A stretch of DNA of 11,387 bases from assembly GCA_023135015.1 (NCBI GenBank), contig JAGLTZ010000204.1:1-11387 (forward strand), given 5' to 3'. The translations under genes were made by a program, and so were the position numbers. This DNA is from Candidatus Latescibacterota bacterium (lineage in GTDB: Bacteria; Blakebacterota; Blakebacteria; Blakebacterales; Blakebacteraceae). Below, piece after piece: positions 7,679 to 11,387 of this stretch. Below the pieces are notes generated by a model. The model made no database searches. It was not told the origin of the DNA and worked only from the letters and a program-made list of their open reading frames with translations. The stretch's first letter is position 1, and the number at the start of each line of letters is the position of its first letter.

Positions 7679-7873
7679 CAATCCCGGGCCCTTTCCGATT
7701 GGGAGCGGCTCTTTTCCGTAATCTCTTCGTTGACCTTCCATATCGCTCAAAATTGCTCGTTCCCTATGCGTACGAGTGCGTGCGCGCACAGCAGCCCGCC
7801 TACGCGAGGGACAAATATGATCGCAGCCGGGTCTGTTCCGGGTTATAGTCGTTGAAATAGTGTTAGTGGCTGG

Positions 7874-7879
7874 AAGGAG
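7874..7879 (+). promoter_or_regulatory. Shine-Dalgarno that sets a TTG start
   Basis: AAGGAG lies nine bases before TTG at 7889. The reading frame upstream of that TTG has no ATG or GTG before the in-frame stop at 7853-7855, and GTG at 7879 is out of frame. This supports TTG as the true start of the dehydratase-like gene. Confidence 0.6.
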
Positions 7880-7888
7880 TGGAAGAGG

Positions 7889-8860
7889 TTGGAGAAACAG
7901 TTCGATATTGCCGCTGCAAGGGAGGCGATCACCGGGATCGCCGTGCAGACGCCCGTGGTCGGCTCACAAGCTCTCAGTGAGAAGTGCGGTGCGGGGATTT
8001 CACTGAAGCTGGAGAACCTGCAGGTTACCGGTTCCTTCAAGGTTCGCGGGGCTGCGAACATGATACTCTCGCTCTCAGATGAGGAGAGGTCGGGCGGAGT
8101 GGTCACCTGTTCGAGCGGCAACCACGGGAGGGCCGTCGCCTATGTCGCTGAACTTCTGGGTATCCCCGCCACCATTTGTCTCCCCGAGTGGATCGATCCG
8201 GCCAAGCTGGAGGCGATACGCAACCATGGCGCCGAGACGGTTCTGCACGGAAATACATACGATGAGGCCGAGATTCGCTCCTTCGAGATCCGGGATGAAC
8301 GGGGCCTCTTCTACGTCCATCCTTTCGATGATCCGCACGTGATCGCAGGCCAGGGCACGATAGGACTCGAGCTGGTGGAGCAGATTCCTTCTCTGAGAAC
8401 GGTAATCGTGCCTCTTTCGGGAGGTGGGCTGGTCAGCGGGGTCGCTCTGGCTGTCAAGTCGCACGACCCGTCGATCCGTGTGATCGGCGTCTCTGCCGAA
8501 CGAGCCCGCGTCATGTACGAGAGCCTGAAGGAAGGAAAGCCGATCGAGTTCCCCGAAGAGGAAACCGTAGCCAACGCGCTCTCCGGGGGAATCGGTCTGA
8601 ACAACCAGTATACATTCAGACTGGTCAGGGACATGGTGGATGAGTATGTGCTTGTCTCTGAAGAGGAAGTGATGAGGGCCATGGCGTTGGCCGCCGCCGA
8701 ACAGAATATCATAGTTGAAGGGGGTGGAGCCGTGGGGATCGCCGCTCTTCTGTTTGACAAGGTCACCGCTGTCGACGGCGACGCTGCGGTGGTGGTCAGC
8801 GGTGGGAACGTGGATCTGGAGACGTTCGCTTGGGTGCTCTCGATGACTATATCTTCTTGA
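7889..8860 (+). CDS. threonine/serine dehydratase-like PLP enzyme (fold type II)
   Basis: A 323-residue cytoplasmic fold-type II PLP enzyme. The Schiff-base lysine is K51 in LENLQVTGSFKVRGA. The substrate-carboxylate loop is SSGNHG (75-80), the glycine-rich phosphate-binding loop is SGGGL (177-181), and the C-terminal SGGNVD (304-309) contacts the cofactor ring. These are the marks of threonine dehydratase and serine racemase, which deaminate threonine to 2-oxobutyrate or serine to pyruvate. The chain ends right after the catalytic domain, with no ACT-like regulatory domain, so it resembles catabolic (TdcB-like) rather than biosynthetic IlvA enzymes. Serine racemase or a hydroxyectoine-type dehydratase (EutB) remain possible. 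The start codon is TTG with AAGGAG upstream. A 210-bp gap separates it from the preceding lipoprotein. Its last 14 bp overlap the end of the opposing acyl-CoA dehydrogenase gene. Confidence 0.88.
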   Translation: MEKQFDIAAAREAITGIAVQTPVVGSQALSEKCGAGISLKLENLQVTGSFKVRGAANMILSLSDEERSGGVVTCSSGNHGRAVAYVAELLGIPATICLPEWIDPAKLEAIRNHGAETVLHGNTYDEAEIRSFEIRDERGLFYVHPFDDPHVIAGQGTIGLELVEQIPSLRTVIVPLSGGGLVSGVALAVKSHDPSIRVIGVSAERARVMYESLKEGKPIEFPEEETVANALSGGIGLNNQYTFRLVRDMVDEYVLVSEEEVMRAMALAAAEQNIIVEGGGAVGIAALLFDKVTAVDGDAAVVVSGGNVDLETFAWVLSMTISS

Positions 8861-9992
8861 TCACGTCGGCGGCGATCACACCTCTCTGGATCTGGTTTGT
8901 GCCTTCGTATATCTGGGTGATCTTTGCATCCCTCATGTACTTCTCGACCGGGTACTCCTTCATGTAACCGTAGCCGCCCATGATCTGCACGGCATCTGTA
9001 GTGACCTTCATCGCCATGTCGGAGGCGAAGAGCTTAGCCATGGCGGAATTGCCGGCCACGTCCTTGACGCCTGCGTCTATCTCTCTCGCCGAGGCGTAGA
9101 CAAGGGCCCTGGCGGCCTCGATCTGGGTCGCCATATCGGCGATCATGAACTGGATGCCCTGGAAACTGGTTATCGGTTTGCCGAACTGGATCCTCTGCTT
9201 GGCATAGGCAACTGCTTCTTCAAAGGCGCCCTGGGCGATGCCGACGGCCTGTGCTCCAACGCCTGGCCTTGTACGGTCGAAGGTTCTCAAGGCTACGATG
9301 AAACCTTGTCCGCGACGCCCCAGAAGGTTCTCCTTCGGGACCAGGCAGTCGCTGAAGACAAGCTCGGTGGTCTTCGATGCCCGGATCCCCATCTTGTTCT
9401 CCTCTTTACCGAAATCGAATCCGGGTGTCCCCTTCTCGACTATTATCGCCGACATCCCTCTAGCGCCCCGGTTGGGATCTGTGCTGACGATGACCGAGTA
9501 GATTTCCGCTTCTCCGCCGTTGGAGATAAACTGCTTGGTGCCATTCAGGATGAAGCCGTCGTCGGTCTCTCTGGCGGTCGTCTTGACTCCGGAAGCGTCT
9601 GAGCCTGCACTGGCCTCGGTTAGGGCGAAGGCCGAGTATGATTCACCGCCTGCAATTCGTGGGAGATATTTCTCCTGCTGCTCGGGCGTGCCAAATAGTT
9701 TGATTGGCATGGCGGCCAGCAGGTTTGCCGAATATGTCGTAGCTACTCCGGCGCAGATCCTGGAGAGTTCCTCGGTGACGATGCACATCTCCGTGATGCC
9801 GCCTCCCAGTCCGCCTAACTCCTCCGGGAAGGAAACGCGTAACAGGTCGGCCCGGGCAAGTTCCTCCATTATCTCGTGCGGGAATTCGCCCTTCTCGTCC
9901 AGCTCCGCGCGTACCGGCTTTACTTTCTCCTCCGCGATCTTCCTTGTAAGGTCGCGGATCGTCTCCTGCTCTTCGGTAAGGAAGTAATTCAT
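8847..9992 (-). CDS. acyl-CoA dehydrogenase
   Basis: A 381-residue FAD flavoprotein of the usual length. It oxidises acyl-CoA thioesters to the trans-2-enoyl form and passes electrons to electron-transferring flavoprotein. The N-terminal helical domain starts MNYFLTEEQETIRD. The middle beta domain has ALTEASAGSDASG (123-135) and FISNGGEAEIYSV (155-167). The C-terminal helical domain has RIQFGKPI (267-274), QIMGGYGYMKEYPVEKYMRD (336-355) and IYEGTNQIQR (361-370), where E363 is the expected catalytic base of short- and medium-chain enzymes. That position separates it from isovaleryl- and long-chain types, which place the base elsewhere. Exact chain length is not readable. ATG 9992 has AGGAG five bases upstream, and a candidate promoter lies at 10046-10072. 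No ETF or thiolase gene is in the window. Confidence 0.93.
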   Translation of the reverse strand: MNYFLTEEQETIRDLTRKIAEEKVKPVRAELDEKGEFPHEIMEELARADLLRVSFPEELGGLGGGITEMCIVTEELSRICAGVATTYSANLLAAMPIKLFGTPEQQEKYLPRIAGGESYSAFALTEASAGSDASGVKTTARETDDGFILNGTKQFISNGGEAEIYSVIVSTDPNRGARGMSAIIVEKGTPGFDFGKEENKMGIRASKTTELVFSDCLVPKENLLGRRGQGFIVALRTFDRTRPGVGAQAVGIAQGAFEEAVAYAKQRIQFGKPITSFQGIQFMIADMATQIEAARALVYASAREIDAGVKDVAGNSAMAKLFASDMAMKVTTDAVQIMGGYGYMKEYPVEKYMRDAKITQIYEGTNQIQRGVIAADVIKKI

Positions 9993-10045
9993 CTGCTCTC
10001 CTGCGGCTCCCTGACTGTTTACCTGTCAATCTCTTCTTACAAGGG

Positions 10046-10072
10046 ATAATAGAAAAGAATCAAGCGCTTCAA
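10046..10072 (-). promoter_or_regulatory. candidate sigma-70-type promoter for the acyl-CoA dehydrogenase
   Basis: On the minus strand TTGAAG (10072-10067) is followed after 15 bp by TATTAT (10051-10046). The hexamers match consensus at four and five positions; the spacer is two bases shorter than ideal. It lies 53 bp before the ATG at 9992. The 8-bp palindrome AAGCGCTT (10062-10069) overlaps the -35 and could be an operator half, though nothing else supports that. Confidence 0.4.
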
Positions 10073-10157
10073 GCTATCTGTAATGGTTATGCTGCACAAG
10101 GACCAGTAAATAACTCTTGGCCTTGAGAAACGGGCCTGCAGTGAGTTGATTGACTGT

Positions 10158-11147
10158 ATGGAGGAGTACGTATTCGGTCCTGTGATCTCGCGACGTCTGG
10201 GTCGGTCGCTGGGGGTCGATCCGATCCCGCAGAAGACCTGCAACTGGAACTGCATCTACTGTCAGCTCGGGCGTACCACACCCCTGACAAACGAGCGAGC
10301 CGAATACACACCTGCCGAAGAGGTAGTCTCCCAGGTTGTGAAGGCTGTTGAGTCAACGGGTATCGGGAACATCGACTGGATAACATTCTCTGGCTCGGGA
10401 GAGCCGACTCTACATACAAGGCTCGGTTGGATGATCCGCAAAGTGAAAGAGTCGATAGACCTTCCTGTTGCAGTTCTCACCAATGGAAGCCTCCTCTTTC
10501 TGCCTGAGGTCCGGGAAGCACTTGCGGCAGCCGATGCGGTGCTGCCGAACCTGGATGCGGGCAGCGAGGAGCTCTTTCGAAAGATCAACCGGCCCCATCC
10601 CGAGTTCACGTTCCAGCGACAGGTGGAGGGTCTAGTCGCCTTCCGGGAGGAATACGAGGGACTATTGTGGATCGAGGTCGTCCTGGTATCGGGACTGAAC
10701 GATACGGAGGAAGCGCTGCGTGACCTGGTGGCGGTGATCCGCCGGATCGGGCCCGACCAGGTACACCTGAACCTGCCTACCCGTCCTCCGGTAGAATCGT
10801 GGGTGGAACCAGCGGCAGAGGAGGGGCTTCTGCGAGCGCGGGCTATCCTCGGTGACGTCGCCAGAGTCTTTCACGATGTGGAGGGCACTCACGACCTCGG
10901 AGGGTATGCAGACGTCGTGGAGGCGGTCCTCGAAATCATCAGCCGGCATCCAATGAGTGAGAAGGAGCTGGAGCGGACGCTCGAGGCATGGTTCCCGGGC
11001 GAGATCGACCAGGCACTCTCGCAGCTGGAAGCTAGTGGGAAGGCGTATATCGTGGAACGGTACGGCGTGAGGTTCTGGACCGGTTCCACAGCGACGTATC
11101 CGGACGCGATCCCCGACGAACCTGATAGATCCGGGACAGGTTCCTAG
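10158..11147 (+). CDS. radical SAM protein, COG0731 (TYW1-like) type, winged-helix tail
   Basis: A 329-residue radical SAM enzyme. FGPVISRRLGRSLGVD (6-21) precedes the cluster motif C28-x3-C32-x2-C35 (CNWNCIYCQLGRT), which holds a [4Fe-4S] cluster that cleaves S-adenosylmethionine. The SAM-binding GSGEPTLH (79-86), VLTNGS (106-111) and a HLNLPTRPP segment (203-211) complete the barrel. This arrangement is that of COG0731, whose archaeal and eukaryotic members make the tRNA base wyosine. Bacterial members lack an established role, and no flavodoxin domain is fused here. Residues 252-307 look like a winged helix: VVEAVLEIISRHPMSEKELE, then helices and a YIVERYGVRFW strand pair. ATG 10158 has no strong Shine-Dalgarno; TTG 10146 in frame would add four residues. 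It stands alone between a divergent acyl-CoA dehydrogenase and the convergent succinate dehydrogenase gene. Confidence 0.85.
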   Translation: MEEYVFGPVISRRLGRSLGVDPIPQKTCNWNCIYCQLGRTTPLTNERAEYTPAEEVVSQVVKAVESTGIGNIDWITFSGSGEPTLHTRLGWMIRKVKESIDLPVAVLTNGSLLFLPEVREALAAADAVLPNLDAGSEELFRKINRPHPEFTFQRQVEGLVAFREEYEGLLWIEVVLVSGLNDTEEALRDLVAVIRRIGPDQVHLNLPTRPPVESWVEPAAEEGLLRARAILGDVARVFHDVEGTHDLGGYADVVEAVLEIISRHPMSEKELERTLEAWFPGEIDQALSQLEASGKAYIVERYGVRFWTGSTATYPDAIPDEPDRSGTGS

Positions 11148-11150
11148 AGA

Positions 11151-11166
11151 GTCCCATCACGGGGAC
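11151..11166. other. short hairpin at a convergent gene junction
   Basis: GTCCC (11151-11155) and GGGAC (11162-11166) can pair across a six-base loop. The structure covers the gap between the two converging stop codons and the stop codon of the minus-strand gene. There is no T-tract on either side, so I do not call it a Rho-independent terminator. A further GGGAC at 11133-11137 could pair with the same GTCCC instead. Confidence 0.25.
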
Positions 11167-11387
11167 ATCGCCCCTTCGACAGTGAAAGCAGGCGCCTCAG
11201 GGATATCCTCCCGCCTCTCCTTCGATCGTTTCTCCTCCGGAAGCAGCCCGGCTGGTTTCCGGTGCCTTCTCCTGCTCAGACGCAGGTAATCCCAGACAAG
11301 CTCCCGCTTCATCAACTGTATGGCTCTTGCAGGGTCCACACCCTTCGGGCATACGGCGGAACACTCACCGGAGTAGTGACACCTCAT
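11157..11387 (-). CDS. sdhB: succinate dehydrogenase/fumarate reductase iron-sulfur subunit, C-terminal part
   Basis: Only the last 76 residues are in the window; the N-terminal ferredoxin domain lies beyond the right edge, so the methionine at the edge is internal. The fragment begins RCHYSGECSAVCPKGVDP and continues ARAIQLMKREL. It carries C-x5-C-x3-C-P, the same spacing as the E. coli SdhB cysteines. In that family the first two bind the [3Fe-4S] cluster and the third the [4Fe-4S] cluster. The subunit passes electrons from the flavoprotein to quinone in complex II. It could equally be fumarate reductase (frdB). After the conserved region there is a 46-residue tail, basic (SRRRHRK) then mixed-charge (EEKRSKERRED), longer than the tail of E. 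coli SdhB. It converges on the radical SAM gene with nine bases between the stop codons. Confidence 0.88.
   Translation of the reverse strand: MRCHYSGECSAVCPKGVDPARAIQLMKRELVWDYLRLSRRRHRKPAGLLPEEKRSKERREDIPEAPAFTVEGAMSP

Noticed and set aside
7776..7789. GTGCG-TGCG-CGCAC hairpin between the lipoprotein and the dehydratase
   Set aside because: The perfect 5-bp stem has no T-tract and lies about 100 bp past the stop codon, so I cannot call it a terminator or riboswitch. No conserved riboswitch core was seen in 7679-7888.
1..11387. Mobile element, CRISPR array, defence island or new multi-gene system
   Set aside because: I found no transposase, integrase, inverted-repeat pair, regular spaced repeats, toxin-antitoxin-like pair or effector genes; every main frame has an ordinary enzyme or exported-protein explanation.

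Overview
The window is about 60% G+C, densely coded chromosomal DNA from a bacterium. Two proteins carry lipoprotein signal peptides with a lipobox cysteine, one has an ordinary Sec signal peptide, and an E. coli-type succinate dehydrogenase iron-sulfur subunit is present. This fits a diderm bacterium. The two paralogous exported six-bladed beta-propeller proteins and the YfhO-like membrane protein recall poorly cultivated lineages such as Gemmatimonadota, Krumholzibacteriota or Latescibacterota. That placement is an impression from gene content and was not tested.

Layout. On the left, two minus-strand genes run towards the window edge: a Sec-exported beta-propeller protein (2700 to 1507), then a polytopic YfhO/GT-C-like membrane protein whose C-terminus lies outside the window (1454 to 1). 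A 149-bp divergent spacer (2701-2849) separates them from a plus-strand series: a TrmA/RlmD-family RNA uracil-5 methyltransferase (2850-4238), a second beta-propeller protein that is a lipoprotein (4267-5475), a class I/II aminotransferase (5650-6873), a jelly-roll lipoprotein (6908-7678) and a threonine-dehydratase-like PLP enzyme (7889-8860). The last overlaps, tail to tail by 14 bp, an acyl-CoA dehydrogenase on the minus strand (9992 to 8847). After another divergent spacer comes a stand-alone radical SAM protein of the wyosine-synthase-like COG0731 type with a winged-helix-like tail (10158-11147). It converges on the C-terminal end of a succinate dehydrogenase iron-sulfur subunit (11387 to 11157, N-terminus outside the window).

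How the genes may work together. Most look like housekeeping or metabolic genes. The aminotransferase, the threonine/serine dehydratase and the acyl-CoA dehydrogenase could belong to amino-acid catabolism feeding acyl-CoA and the respiratory chain, but only adjacency supports this. The two beta-propellers are paralogues with different export signals, on either side of an unrelated RNA methyltransferase.

I see no CRISPR array, insertion sequence, tRNA, rRNA, phage gene or recognisable defence system, and no convincing new multi-gene system. The items most worth a second look are the radical SAM protein, the beta-propeller pair and phased repeats in the spacer at 2777-2836.
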